Assembly: GCF_018595675.2 (NCBI RefSeq)
Contig: NZ_CP092333.1
Span: 2,690,001 to 2,754,000, forward strand
Reading direction: 5' to 3'
Origin: Flavihumibacter fluvii
GTDB taxonomy: Bacteria > Bacteroidota > Bacteroidia > Chitinophagales > Chitinophagaceae
Length of the DNA: 64,000 nt
This document shows positions 53,839 through 63,337 of this stretch, piece by piece. The notes under the pieces were generated by a model. It had not been told where the DNA came from. It made no database searches and saw only the letters and a program-made list of their open reading frames with translations. A program made the translations under genes and the position numbers. Within the stretch, counting starts at the first letter, position 1. Every line of letters begins with the position of its first letter.

Positions 53839-54333
53839 ATGAAAAAGTTTCTGACAACGCTAACAATGGCAATTTGCCTGCATGTCGCCATGGCCCAGGA
53901 TAGTTCCCGCCACCACTGGAAATCATTGAACCTCACCGAAGACCAGCAAAATAAAATGGCCGCCCTGCATAAGGAGCACCGTGCAAAAATGATGGCCATT
54001 CTCACACCGGAGCAGCGGAAACAATTTGACCAGCAAAAAGCCGACATGAAGGTAAAGCGGGCTGAAAAGTCAAAGGCCAGGATGGAAAAAATGAAAAAAC
54101 AGCTGAAGCTGACCGATGAACAATCAGAAAAAATAACCCGATTAAATCAGGAGTTCCGCCAGAAAACGGAATTGATCAGGGCAAATGAAACACTAGCTGC
54201 GGCAGAGCAACGCAAACAGTTGAAAGCACTGGTGGACGCACATCAAACCGAAATGAAGGCGATGCTTGATCCCGGCCAACAGTCCATACTTGAAGAGATG
54301 AAAACAAGGCGGCATAAGCCAATGGGTCGTTAA
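53839..54333 (+). CDS. Exported Spy/CpxP-like helical protein
   Basis: 164 residues with a signal peptide (FLTTLTMAICLHVAMAQ). The mature part is almost all helix, rich in Lys, Glu, Gln and Met, with two LTxxQ-type motifs (LNLTEDQQNKMAAL, LKLTDEQSEKITRL) as in Spy and CpxP periplasmic chaperones/adaptors. Probable periplasmic stress protein. Followed by a hairpin terminator at 54355-54381. Confidence 0.78.
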   Translation: MKKFLTTLTMAICLHVAMAQDSSRHHWKSLNLTEDQQNKMAALHKEHRAKMMAILTPEQRKQFDQQKADMKVKRAEKSKARMEKMKKQLKLTDEQSEKITRLNQEFRQKTELIRANETLAAAEQRKQLKALVDAHQTEMKAMLDPGQQSILEEMKTRRHKPMGR

Positions 54334-54354
54334 GACCATTCCCTTAAACGGATA

Positions 54355-54381
54355 AAAAGACAGGTATCCCACCTGTCTTTT
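54355..54381 (+). terminator. Terminator after the Spy-like gene
   Basis: An 11-bp stem (core GACAGGT / ACCTGTC), 5-base loop ATCCC, and T4 at the end. The next gene's -7 element begins two bases later. Confidence 0.75.
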
Positions 54382-54382
54382 G

Positions 54383-54390
54383 TACTTTTG
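54383..54390 (+). promoter_or_regulatory. -7 promoter element of the rluB-type gene
   Basis: TACTTTTG, a full match to TAnnTTTG, 37 bases before the ATG at 54428. Confidence 0.55.
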
Positions 54391-54427
54391 CAGCCATCCC
54401 TGTTGAAAAACAGTAAATTTTTAGTGC

Positions 54428-55435
54428 ATGAAAAAGAATACCGGGTTCGAGAAATTCGCGAACAAAAAGAAAGCGGGTACCGTTAAAGAAGAGTACCGCA
54501 AAGAAAGAAGGGAAGTCAAATCAGAAAGGGCCGAAGCCATTAAGGAAAGAATCCTGGAGAAGCGAAAATCCCACACCACCAAACCAGCACCAGCACCGGA
54601 AAAACCGAAACGTTCCGCGATTGTGAAAAAAGGAACCCTTGGTGCTGCTTCCGCTCCTGTTGCCGGAACAGGTCATCAACCCGCATCACCTGGTGTTATG
54701 CCCCTGAATAAATTCATTGCCCATTGTGGTATATGTGCGCGGCGCGATGCAGCAGCTTTAGTGAAAGAAGGTGTCGTTACGGTAAATAATGAAGTAGTGA
54801 CAGAGCCGGGCTTTAAAGTTACGGAAGCAGACCATGTAACGGTTAAAGGTAAACGCATTTCAATCACGAAGAACCTGGTATATATCCTGTTGAATAAACC
54901 CAAAGACTATATCACCACTACGGAAGACCCCCAGGAAAGGAAAACGGTGATGGAACTGATCAAAACAGCCACCACAGAACGGGTTTATCCAATCGGGCGA
55001 CTTGACCGGAATACCAGCGGTGTACTATTGTTCACCAATGATGGTGAATTGGCTCAAACTTTATCCCACCCCAAAAACCAGGTAAAGAAAATTTACGAAG
55101 TAAAACTGGATAAGGCGCTTACCAAAAATGATTTCGACACTATCCGCAATGGTATAACCCTGGAAGATGGCTTTGTAGCTCCCGATGCGCTGGGGTATGC
55201 AGACCCAAAAGATAAAACCGTAATTGGCATAGAAATCCATAGCGGGCGGAACCGGATTGTGCGCCGCATCTTTGAGCACATGAAATATGATGTCCGCGGG
55301 CTGGATCGCGTCATGTATGCCGGGCTCACCAAGAAAAATGTCACCCGTGGTACATGGCGGATGTTAACAGAAAAAGAAGTGCGCCTGTTGAAGTTTTTTA
55401 ATAAAAGCGCCAAGAAAGAAAAATCTGCTCAATAA
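54428..55435 (+). CDS. RsuA/RluB-family pseudouridine synthase with basic extension
   Basis: 335 residues. Residues 1-95 are a Lys/Arg/Glu-rich disordered extension (KEEYRKERREVKSERAEAIK). An S4 domain follows (MPLNKFIAHCGICARRDAAALV, about 96-150), then the catalytic domain with the nucleophile Asp in YPIGRLDRNTSGVLLF and the RsuA-family end GRNRIVRRIFEHMKYDVRGLDR. It isomerises uridine to pseudouridine in ribosomal RNA, probably 23S. The long N-terminal extension may aid RNA binding. A second synthase follows after 13 bases. Confidence 0.92.
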   Translation: MKKNTGFEKFANKKKAGTVKEEYRKERREVKSERAEAIKERILEKRKSHTTKPAPAPEKPKRSAIVKKGTLGAASAPVAGTGHQPASPGVMPLNKFIAHCGICARRDAAALVKEGVVTVNNEVVTEPGFKVTEADHVTVKGKRISITKNLVYILLNKPKDYITTTEDPQERKTVMELIKTATTERVYPIGRLDRNTSGVLLFTNDGELAQTLSHPKNQVKKIYEVKLDKALTKNDFDTIRNGITLEDGFVAPDALGYADPKDKTVIGIEIHSGRNRIVRRIFEHMKYDVRGLDRVMYAGLTKKNVTRGTWRMLTEKEVRLLKFFNKSAKKEKSAQ

Positions 55436-55448
55436 TTTCCTGATCAGC

Positions 55449-56180
55449 ATGAAACATCAACTGGAACTATTGCTGGAAACAGATGACCTGGTAGCGGTGA
55501 ACAAACCCGCCGGCTTATTATCCATCCCCGACCGGGAACAATCGGAGCCATCCCTGAAAGACCTCCTGCTACAAAAATATGGCAGTATTTATACAGTGCA
55601 CCGGCTTGATAAAGAAACAAGTGGGGTGATAGTTTTTGCTAAAAATGAAAACAGCCACAAGTTTCTATCCAAACAATTCGAGGAAAGGGCCACAGAAAAA
55701 ATCTATAACGGGTTGGTGCTAGGGAAACTTTACGAAACTGAAGGCATCATTGATGAACCCATTGGCGAGCATCCGGTAAAAAAAGGCCTGATGACCGTGG
55801 TCAGGAAAGGTAAACCATCGATCACTTCCTATCGCGTATTGGAAAGCTTTCCCCTTTACAGCTGGCTGGAGTTTAAAATATTAACCGGCCGAACACACCA
55901 GATCAGGGTGCACATGAAACACCTGGGCCATCCTATAGTTTGTGATCCTTATTATGGGGATGGCAAACCGGTATTGTTATCCTCTTTTAAGAAAAAATTC
56001 AACCTGGGCAAGGATGTGCTGGAAGAGCGTCCTTTGCTGAACAGGCTGGCACTTCATGCCCGTGAATTGCGATTTACAGATCCATCAGGCGTGGCAAGGG
56101 CACTGGAAGCACCACTGCCAAAGGACCTGCGGGCAACCTTGCAGCAACTGGAAAAATATGGAAAACCATTCGCCAGGTAA
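55449..56180 (+). CDS. RluA-family pseudouridine synthase
   Basis: 243 residues without an S4 domain. Motif I DLVAVNKPAGLLSIPD, the nucleophile Asp in YTVHRLDKETSGVIVFAK and motif III LTGRTHQIRVHMKHLGHPIVCDPYYG. It modifies rRNA or tRNA uridines; the exact site is not readable. Follows the RsuA/RluB-family gene by 13 bases, so the two form an operon. Confidence 0.92.
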   Translation: MKHQLELLLETDDLVAVNKPAGLLSIPDREQSEPSLKDLLLQKYGSIYTVHRLDKETSGVIVFAKNENSHKFLSKQFEERATEKIYNGLVLGKLYETEGIIDEPIGEHPVKKGLMTVVRKGKPSITSYRVLESFPLYSWLEFKILTGRTHQIRVHMKHLGHPIVCDPYYGDGKPVLLSSFKKKFNLGKDVLEERPLLNRLALHARELRFTDPSGVARALEAPLPKDLRATLQQLEKYGKPFAR

Positions 56181-56200
56181 TATTTTATACCGGGCTTCAA

Positions 56201-56773
56201 CTATCGCATTTTATCATAAGCCCTGAAAAAACCATCATTAACCGTAATGGTCTGATTTTTTCCATTGACTGCTGTAAAACTAAAATGGGCGGTTACTTCA
56301 CAATAATCGGTATAAATATACCCTCCAAACACTTCATCATACGACTTTTTAGTAGTACAGGCTTCTTCATTGATCTGAATATCTCCGGAAGTTACGTGGT
56401 AAATATCAGCGGGATCCAGAGGATTACCATTGTCATAGGTAGCAGGAGAATTGATGACACACTGGTTCATGCCAAAACTACCACCCAGACTTCCCTGAAC
56501 ACCATGTGGGTAAATTACGCCGCAGAATAAATCGCTTTGTTTTACCAATTCAATGTAACCAAAAGGCCGGACCACATCATCCTTAACCGATATACTTTGA
56601 TGGTTACCATATGGCACAACCAACCACCATTCAGGGCTCTTAAATTCTTCCAGTTTCCCATTATAGCTAAACCGAAGTTCATCTACAATAACTACCTGTT
56701 CATTGTTCGATTTGTTACAAGTGAAAAAGAACAGGCTGGATAAAATAATCATAAGCATTGATGTCTTTTTCAT
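56201..56773 (-). CDS. Lipoprotein of unknown function
   Basis: 190 residues. Lipoprotein-type signal (MLMIILSSLFFFTC, Cys at the end). The mature part is rich in beta-prone segments with aromatic residues (ELRFSYNGKLEEFKSPEWWL, AHFSFTAVNGKNQTITVNDGFF) and two further Cys (EEACTTKK, YTDYCEV). No family recognised. Convergent with the RluA-type gene. Confidence 0.7.
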   Translation of the reverse strand: MKKTSMLMIILSSLFFFTCNKSNNEQVVIVDELRFSYNGKLEEFKSPEWWLVVPYGNHQSISVKDDVVRPFGYIELVKQSDLFCGVIYPHGVQGSLGGSFGMNQCVINSPATYDNGNPLDPADIYHVTSGDIQINEEACTTKKSYDEVFGGYIYTDYCEVTAHFSFTAVNGKNQTITVNDGFFRAYDKMR

Positions 56774-56999
56774 AACCTAAGGTTTTAGGAGTGAATACCT
56801 GATTTAGGGTAAAGACTTCAGAGAAGGACCGGGATGATATTTCAAGTAGATAAGAGGGTACTTAAATGTACGACTTTCCGGCCTGGTGATGTTCAAATCT
56901 GAAGTAGCTGAGGCTGTCCACATGAATCCAGCGGAATGGCCTGATAAATTGAGTGGTTCAATACTGCTTCCGAAAAAGCCATTATGCAGTTAATGAATG

Positions 57000-59543
57000 C
57001 TAAATGCCCGCTTTTTGCCATTTTTTAGGTTCATTTGAAAATTTAGAATACTTAAAAAACAGCAACTTCAAAATATCCCCCGTAATCACATATAACACAA
57101 GAATCCCGGCAATAGCCAGCGCTTGTGCAGCATGCTCTATCTTTAAACCAAGCAAATCAGCGAAGGGTGAGAAAGGCAGGTAAATTGTAATTACACAGGC
57201 GAAAATGCAGGACCACAGCAGCATTTTTCCAGGCCTGCTTTTAAAGAAGGGTTTTTTAGTGCGCACAATAAATAGAATCACCAATTCAGTTATTACGGAT
57301 TCAATAAACCAACCGGTTTGAAAAGCTGAACCCGACAACTTGAAGTAACTATACAAGACCCAGAAAGTAAGGAAATCAAAAACGGAGCTGTGCAATCCAA
57401 ATACCACCATAAAATGCTGGATGAGTTTTATATTCCATTTTCCCGGCACCTTAAGTTCTTCCTGGTCCACATTATCGGAAGCAATAGTAAGAAAAGGGAG
57501 GTCTGAAATAAAATTGTTCAGCAGGATCTGCTTGGGTAACATAGGCAGGAAAGGAAGAAAAACAGATGCGGCAGCGATACTGAACATATTCCCAAAAGTT
57601 GCACCGGTGGTAATGAAAATATACTTCATGGAATTCATAAAGGATTTACGCCCTTCAATGACACCATCAGCCAGCACACCAAGATCCTTTTCAAGGAGTA
57701 CAAAATCGGCAGCTTCCTTGGCTATATCCACTGCATTGCTGGTTGAAATACCGCAATCAGCAGCATGTATAGCTGCAACATCGTTAATGCCGTCCCCAAT
57801 ATAGGCTACGGTATATTTTGATTTTTGCAGTGCGTAAATGATCCGTTCTTTTTGGTGCGGTTCAATTTCAGCGAATATAGCCGCATCCCGCACCCGCAGT
57901 AATAACGCCTCGGGCGAGATCCTGTTCAATTCATCACCGGTCAGAATCAGGTCACTTTTTATCCCGATGATCCTGGCGATATGGGCGGCGGCATAGCGGT
58001 TATCACCGGTAATAATCTTAACCTCAACTTTTAATTCTTTGAGTTTGGCGATTGAAGAAACAGCAGATTCTTTTATGGGATCCTGCAGCAGGATAAAACC
58101 CATAAAAACCATATCCGATTCATCTGCATGGGAAATATCGCGGAGCATGGTTGATTTACAGGCAATACCCAATACCCGAAGTCCTTCTTCGGCATACCCG
58201 GAAAACCGGTCCCTGATAGCTTCAGCGGTGGTATTACCGAGCTTTTGGATGAAGCCATCAGCATCTTCATAAAATGTACAAACCTCCAGTACATTCGGCA
58301 ATGCACCCTTTGTGATCAAGATGGGTTGCCCTTGCTCAGACACAAGAATGGTAAGCCGTTTCCTGATAAAATCGTAGGGGATTTCATCAAGTTTATCATA
58401 TCCATTACAATCCATATTCAATGCTAAAATGGCTTGATCAATGCTATTCGAAAACCCTTGTTGAAAATGAGCATTTAGGAAGGTGTACCGCTTAATCCGT
58501 TCATTGGCATTGCCATTGATATCCACTACGTCCTTAATACCCACTGAACCTTCCGTGATGGTGCCTGTTTTATCGGTACACAGTACATTCACCTCACCAA
58601 AATTGAAAATCGATGATAGTGTTTTGACGATCACCTTTTTTTTCAGCATCCGTTTGGCTCCGGCAGCCATGGCAAAGGTCATGATCGCGGGAAGTAATTC
58701 CGGTGCCATCCCAATGGCAAGTGCCAGGGAAAACAGGATGGCATCAAAAATGGGTTTTTTAAAGAAGAGGTTAGAGACAAGTATGACCAGCGACAATATG
58801 ACCGTTATCCTTAACAAAAAATAACCGAAACTTTTAATGCCTTTTTCGAAAGCCGTTTCTTCCTCTTTTTCGAGGCTATGGGTGAGGCTTCCAAATACCG
58901 TATTACTGCCGGAATAGACAACGACTGCTTTTGCTGTTCCGCTTACTATGTTTGCACCCTGCCACAAGCAGTTATGTTTTTTGCTAAGTGGTGTGTCTTC
59001 GGGAACTATTCCTGCTTTTTTTTCAACCGGGAAACTTTCACCGGTCAGCGTACTTTCATTTACATGTAATTCATTGCTTTCAATAATTCTGCAATCAGCC
59101 GGAATCATATCGCCAGCATTAAAAACTATGACATCCCCGGGTACAATTTCCCGGGTACTTAGTTCAAGCTCCTGGAGATCACGTAGCACCATATGCTTCA
59201 CTTCAATCAGTTTGCGCAGTTTTTCAACTGCACGACCGGCATTCAATTCCTGGAGGAATCCCATGATTCCGGTCAACACCAAAATGAAGAAAATGATAAT
59301 TACATCGGAGACTTCGCCAAGCACTGCAGAAAGAATAACCGCTATTAATAAAAGCAAGACCAGGGGATTGGTAAACTGCCGGATAAATAATTTCAATTCA
59401 CGGTTATACCTGCCAGGCAATTTTTCCATTTTTGCCTGCAGGGCGAAACGATCATTGGCTTGTTCAGTCGTTAAGCCAGCTGGTCCGGACTTAAGCTGAA
59501 CAAATAGCTGTTCAATGATTTCGGATGAAATATTCTTTTCCAT
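57000..59543 (-). CDS. mgtA: Magnesium-importing P-type ATPase (MgtA type)
   Basis: 847 residues from the ATG at 59543. N-terminal cation-ATPase domain; actuator motif TLTGESFPV; transport helix LALAIGMAPELLPAIMTFAMA, close to the G-(x)-T-PEMLP signature of Mg P3B-type pumps; phosphorylation site LCTDKTGTIT; KGA and GDGINDVAAIHAADCGI nucleotide motifs; about ten helices. Imports Mg2+ across the inner membrane. It follows the exported amidohydrolase by 18 bases and is probably co-transcribed. No leader riboswitch was recognised. Confidence 0.92.
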   Translation of the reverse strand: MEKNISSEIIEQLFVQLKSGPAGLTTEQANDRFALQAKMEKLPGRYNRELKLFIRQFTNPLVLLLLIAVILSAVLGEVSDVIIIFFILVLTGIMGFLQELNAGRAVEKLRKLIEVKHMVLRDLQELELSTREIVPGDVIVFNAGDMIPADCRIIESNELHVNESTLTGESFPVEKKAGIVPEDTPLSKKHNCLWQGANIVSGTAKAVVVYSGSNTVFGSLTHSLEKEEETAFEKGIKSFGYFLLRITVILSLVILVSNLFFKKPIFDAILFSLALAIGMAPELLPAIMTFAMAAGAKRMLKKKVIVKTLSSIFNFGEVNVLCTDKTGTITEGSVGIKDVVDINGNANERIKRYTFLNAHFQQGFSNSIDQAILALNMDCNGYDKLDEIPYDFIRKRLTILVSEQGQPILITKGALPNVLEVCTFYEDADGFIQKLGNTTAEAIRDRFSGYAEEGLRVLGIACKSTMLRDISHADESDMVFMGFILLQDPIKESAVSSIAKLKELKVEVKIITGDNRYAAAHIARIIGIKSDLILTGDELNRISPEALLLRVRDAAIFAEIEPHQKERIIYALQKSKYTVAYIGDGINDVAAIHAADCGISTSNAVDIAKEAADFVLLEKDLGVLADGVIEGRKSFMNSMKYIFITTGATFGNMFSIAAASVFLPFLPMLPKQILLNNFISDLPFLTIASDNVDQEELKVPGKWNIKLIQHFMVVFGLHSSVFDFLTFWVLYSYFKLSGSAFQTGWFIESVITELVILFIVRTKKPFFKSRPGKMLLWSCIFACVITIYLPFSPFADLLGLKIEHAAQALAIAGILVLYVITGDILKLLFFKYSKFSNEPKKWQKAGI

Positions 59544-59561
59544 CAATCTTCCGGTAGCTGG

Positions 59562-60842
59562 TTATTCGGATGTAAAAACCTTACCATCTTTCATCACAAA
59601 TTTCACTTTACCCATCGCCTGTACATCCTTAACGGGATCACCATCCACCGCAATAATATCGGCAAGTTTGCCTTTCTCAATGGACCCCAACATATCGGCA
59701 GCGCCCAGTAATTCTGCAGCAGCAACTGTTGCAGATCTTATGGCCTCCATAACTGGCATACCAGCTTCAGTCATATACACGAATTCAAGCCAGTTCTTAC
59801 CATGGGAGAAGACACCAGCATCTGTGCCGAAGGCAATTTTTACGCCAGCTTTATAAGCCTTTGCGAAAGTTGCCTGGATTTTTGGACCGGTGGCCAGGGC
59901 TTTGGGCGTGACGATCTCCGTGAAATAACCCGGAATTTTTGCGCTGTCTGCTGTTGATTTACCGGCTATAATTGTGGGTACCAACCAGGTGCCATATTGT
60001 TTCATGAGGGCAATTCCTTCATCATCCATGAATGTTCCATGTTCAATAGAATTCACCCCGCCACGGATGGCTCTTTTAATGCCTTCAGCACCATGCGCAT
60101 GCGCCGCCACCATGAAGCCATAATCTTTAGCTGCGGCAACAATGGCTTTTACTTCTGCTTCCGTAAATTGGGCATTAGCGCCATCTTTAGCCTGGCTGAG
60201 TACCCCACCTGTAGCAGTGATCTTGATCAGGTTTGAGCCATCTTTATACCTTTGGCGAACGGCTTTATAAGCATCGTCCGGGCCGTTAATCACCCCTTCC
60301 TTTGGACCCGGGTCGCCCATGAGGTCTTTGCGGTAACCATTGGTCGGATCAGCATGTCCGCCGGTGGTGGCGATTGATTTTCCCGAAGTAAATACCCTTG
60401 GTCCGATCACCTCACCTTTTGCAATCGCATTGCGTAAGGAAATATTAACGCCTGTGCCGCCAAGATCCCGCACTGAAGTGAATCCACTGAGCAGGGTAAT
60501 GCTGGCAAATTTTATGGAAGAGAAAGCAATGTCAGTCGGATTACTGGTAAAATCGAAAACGGTGGAGCCTTTCTTTAACTCCATTTCCAGGTGCACATGC
60601 ATATCTATTAATCCAGGCATTACAGTCCTGTTTTTCAGGTCGATCACTTTATCACCTGTTGCCGGCGAGATATAGCCATCTATAATATCCGAAATTTTAT
60701 TTCCTTCCACCACGATGGTTTTTGATACCAGTGTTTTCCGGGCTTTCGGGTCAATCAATAGACCGCAGTGAATCAGTGTTTTTTGTGCATCCACCGTTAT
60801 CGCAAGCATGCAGGCCAGGATTGCAAGTAAAAATCTTCTCAT
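59562..60842 (-). CDS. Exported amidohydrolase (Xaa-Pro dipeptidase-like)
   Basis: 426 residues from the ATG at 60842 (MRRFLLAILACMLAITVDA signal peptide); an ATG at 60851 is also possible. Amidohydrolase motifs: HxH in GLIDMHVHLEME, the bridging Lys region (DGSNLIKITATGGVLSQAKDG), HAHGAEGIKRAIRGG, NSIEHGTFMD and the Asp in AFGTDAGVFSHG. Periplasmic zinc hydrolase of the imidazolonepropionase/prolidase-like branch, acting on a cyclic amide or X-Pro dipeptide. First gene of a unit with mgtA. Confidence 0.88.
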   Translation of the reverse strand: MRRFLLAILACMLAITVDAQKTLIHCGLLIDPKARKTLVSKTIVVEGNKISDIIDGYISPATGDKVIDLKNRTVMPGLIDMHVHLEMELKKGSTVFDFTSNPTDIAFSSIKFASITLLSGFTSVRDLGGTGVNISLRNAIAKGEVIGPRVFTSGKSIATTGGHADPTNGYRKDLMGDPGPKEGVINGPDDAYKAVRQRYKDGSNLIKITATGGVLSQAKDGANAQFTEAEVKAIVAAAKDYGFMVAAHAHGAEGIKRAIRGGVNSIEHGTFMDDEGIALMKQYGTWLVPTIIAGKSTADSAKIPGYFTEIVTPKALATGPKIQATFAKAYKAGVKIAFGTDAGVFSHGKNWLEFVYMTEAGMPVMEAIRSATVAAAELLGAADMLGSIEKGKLADIIAVDGDPVKDVQAMGKVKFVMKDGKVFTSE

Positions 60843-60894
60843 AATTAGCATCGGTTAGCTATTGGAATGTACTAAGCTTTTAGCAGAAGGGCAT

Positions 60895-60926
60895 AAAAAA
60901 ACCCGGTGCGTTTTGGTCACCGGGTT
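60895..60926 (-). terminator. Terminator after the peroxiredoxin gene
   Basis: AACCCGGTG / CACCGGGTT stem with a 9-base loop, followed on the minus strand by a T6 run. It lies 18 bases after the peroxiredoxin stop. Confidence 0.85.
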
Positions 60927-60944
60927 ACTTTTCAGCAATTTGCT

Positions 60945-61583
60945 TTAATTCAGGTTAGGCTGAGGCGTATAGCGCAGGTAGGGTTTAACCACTTTAACCC
61001 CTTTCGGGAATTTCTTTATGGCATCTTCAGTGCTAACAGCAGGAACCACGATAACATCTTCACCAGCTTTCCAGTCTGCCGGTGTGGCCACACTGTAGTT
61101 GGCGGTCAGTTGCAGTGAATCGATAACACGTAAAACTTCAAAGAAGTTACGGCCGGTGGACGCCGGGTACGTGATCATCAGTTTCACTTTTTTATCTGGA
61201 CCGATGATAAATAATGACCGTACTGTAAATGTCTCAGAAGCGTTTGGATGGATCATGCCATACAAATTGGCCACTACCTTATTTTCATCGGCTATAATCG
61301 GGAAATCGACCGTACAGTGCTGGGTTTCATTAATATCGTTGCGCCAGCTCAGGTGCTTATCCAGAGGATCAACTGAAACGGCCAGTACTTTTACATTGCG
61401 TTTTTCAAACTCTTGTTTCAGCATGGCAGTCCTTCCCAATTCGGTTGTACATACAGGTGTAAAATCAGCCGGATGCGAAAACAAAACGCCCCAGCTATTG
61501 CCCAGGTACTCATGAAAATCAATTTCACCTTCTGTTGTTACGGCTTTGAAGTTGGGCGCCGTATCGCCTAAACGTAAACTCAT
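60945..61583 (-). CDS. 1-Cys peroxiredoxin (Prx6 type)
   Basis: 212 residues. Peroxidatic C45 in HPADFTPVCTTELGR (PxxxTxxC context). No resolving Cys is present. The Prx6-type C-terminus follows (SLQLTANYSVATPADWKAGEDVIVVPAVSTEDA). Reduces H2O2 and alkyl hydroperoxides in the cytoplasm. Monocistronic, with its own terminator. Confidence 0.95.
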   Translation of the reverse strand: MSLRLGDTAPNFKAVTTEGEIDFHEYLGNSWGVLFSHPADFTPVCTTELGRTAMLKQEFEKRNVKVLAVSVDPLDKHLSWRNDINETQHCTVDFPIIADENKVVANLYGMIHPNASETFTVRSLFIIGPDKKVKLMITYPASTGRNFFEVLRVIDSLQLTANYSVATPADWKAGEDVIVVPAVSTEDAIKKFPKGVKVVKPYLRYTPQPNLN

Positions 61584-61645
61584 ATGATAGAAATTTTATT
61601 CAATGGAAATGCAATATACAAACTCCTACCGACTTTATAGGGGAA

Positions 61646-62797
61646 TTATTTTTTCATACCGCCTGCCTTGTTGATGGCATTTTTTCCAAACTTATTTTTC
61701 ACTTCGTCAATGGCCTTATACAGGTCTGATTTCCGGCCCTGGTCCTGGAATAAATTCGTTTGCTGGGCATCATTGGTCAGTTCGCTGAGTTTTACGCCGA
61801 TAAGTCGTACAGGCTGGCCTTTCCGGTAGAGTTGGTGAAAAAGCAGCTTAGCCTGGGATAGTAATTCATCGTCGTAAAAAGTATAGGGTATGGTCGCTTG
61901 TTTTGAGGTAGTCTCGAAATCGGGGTACCTGATTTTAACGGCAATGCAGCCGGTCATTTTATTTTCTTGCCGTAATTCGTAGGCAATTTTTTCGGTCATC
62001 CGGACCAATTCTTCCTGTAAAAATCCAGGATCATGTACATCAATGTCGAAAGTATTTTCAGTGGATACTGATTTGGCTTCCTGGTAGGGGGTCACGTCAC
62101 TGGTGTGGATGCCATGGGCTTTACTCCATAACGCAGTGCCTGATTTACCCAGGTAGCGGGTGAGCAGGTTGGGGTTACATGCCCTCAGTTCCCTGATGGT
62201 TTCAATACCCAATTGCAGCAGGTCGCGGTAGGTCTGGTCGCCTACTCCAGGAATTTTGCTTACTGACATAGGATCAAGGAATTCTGTTTCCTTTCCGGGT
62301 TCAATAAAAAGGTAACCGTTGGGTTTAGCAGCATCGGTGGCGATTTTGGCAATCATCTTATTAGCTCCCATGCCAAAGGAAATCGGCAGGCTGGTTTGGG
62401 TGATAATTTTTTCCCGCAATGCAAGGGTCCATTCCAGGGGGTTGAAGAACCGGTCCATCCCCGACAGGTCAAGGTAAAATTCATCGATGGAGGCTTTTTC
62501 AAAGACTGGTGCCGCTGCTGAGATTATTTCAGTCACCAGCCTTGAATAATGGGAATAGGCGCTTCGGGTGCCGTTCACTATTTTCAGGTGCGGACAAAGC
62601 TTTATGGCATTTCGCATAGGCATGGCAGAATGTATGCCGAATTTCCGGGCCTCATAGCTACAGGCCGCCACCACAGACCGGTCAGAATTACCGCCAACTG
62701 CCAGGGGAATCCCTTTCAAGGATGGATCAAGCAGGCATTCCACCGACACAAAAAAAGCGTCGAGGTCAAAATGGGCGATAAGCCTTTGCGTAGCCAT
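61646..62797 (-). CDS. dinB: DNA polymerase IV
   Basis: 383 residues from the ATG at 62797 (MATQRLIAHFDLDAFFVSVE). Y-family core: metal-binding D in IAHFDLDAFF, catalytic SIDEFYLDLSG, and little-finger domain (LVRMTEKIAYELRQ ... RLIGVKLSELTN). Error-prone translesion polymerase. The -7 element TACATTTG ends three bases before this ATG, which suggests a leaderless mRNA. Divergent from the next gene. Confidence 0.95.
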   Translation of the reverse strand: MATQRLIAHFDLDAFFVSVECLLDPSLKGIPLAVGGNSDRSVVAACSYEARKFGIHSAMPMRNAIKLCPHLKIVNGTRSAYSHYSRLVTEIISAAAPVFEKASIDEFYLDLSGMDRFFNPLEWTLALREKIITQTSLPISFGMGANKMIAKIATDAAKPNGYLFIEPGKETEFLDPMSVSKIPGVGDQTYRDLLQLGIETIRELRACNPNLLTRYLGKSGTALWSKAHGIHTSDVTPYQEAKSVSTENTFDIDVHDPGFLQEELVRMTEKIAYELRQENKMTGCIAVKIRYPDFETTSKQATIPYTFYDDELLSQAKLLFHQLYRKGQPVRLIGVKLSELTNDAQQTNLFQDQGRKSDLYKAIDEVKNKFGKNAINKAGGMKK

Positions 62798-62800
62798 GCC

Positions 62801-62808
62801 CAAATGTA
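62801..62808 (-). promoter_or_regulatory. -7 promoter element of dinB
   Basis: The minus strand reads TACATTTG, a full match to TAnnTTTG. It ends three bases before the dinB ATG at 62797, leaving essentially no leader. Confidence 0.65.
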
Positions 62809-62866
62809 CTACAAACACCTTGCGGACAGTACCCGCCGGGTGAAGTGAAAAACTTATTTTTAGGGA

Positions 62867-63337
62867 ATGGAATGGTTAAAAGCGGGGCTGGGGCCCCTTG
62901 AAAAACTGATCAGTTTTTTGCAGCTGAAATCGGATACAACAGATATCCATAAAAAAGAATTGCTGCGGGAGCTCAGGCTGAACCTCAGTGTGTTCAGGAA
63001 TGGGTACCTTAATAAATTCCCGGAGGATACCATCATTGGAAACCTATCGAATGAAGCGATCAGGGCAGCCATCAGGGTCAATTTTAAGTTTACGAAATTA
63101 AAAAGCGGAAAAATTGAACCTTATCATATCCTGGATGAACGAAACAGGCGGTACCAGGGCTGGACCATTGCGCAGCTCTTCGATAAAATTGATGAAAAAA
63201 TTGAGGAGATGCGGACCATCCAGAAAATGAATGGGGGAACTGTAAACCAGGTCAGGAATAATATGTCCCTGATGCTGAGTAACCTTTATTTCAGGTTAAA
63301 ACTTGCGGCTGACTTCATACAATCCGATATCAAATGA
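62867..63337 (+). CDS. Conserved-looking protein of unknown function
   Basis: 156 residues, predicted mostly helical, no signal peptide and no membrane segment: MEWLKAGLGPLEKLISFLQL, KKELLRELRLNLSVFRNGYL and a C-terminal coiled segment KIDEKIEEMRTIQKM. No named family is recognised. Its stop overlaps the start of the Crp/Fnr gene by four bases (ATGA), so the two are translationally coupled and may work together. Confidence 0.75.
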   Translation: MEWLKAGLGPLEKLISFLQLKSDTTDIHKKELLRELRLNLSVFRNGYLNKFPEDTIIGNLSNEAIRAAIRVNFKFTKLKSGKIEPYHILDERNRRYQGWTIAQLFDKIDEKIEEMRTIQKMNGGTVNQVRNNMSLMLSNLYFRLKLAADFIQSDIK

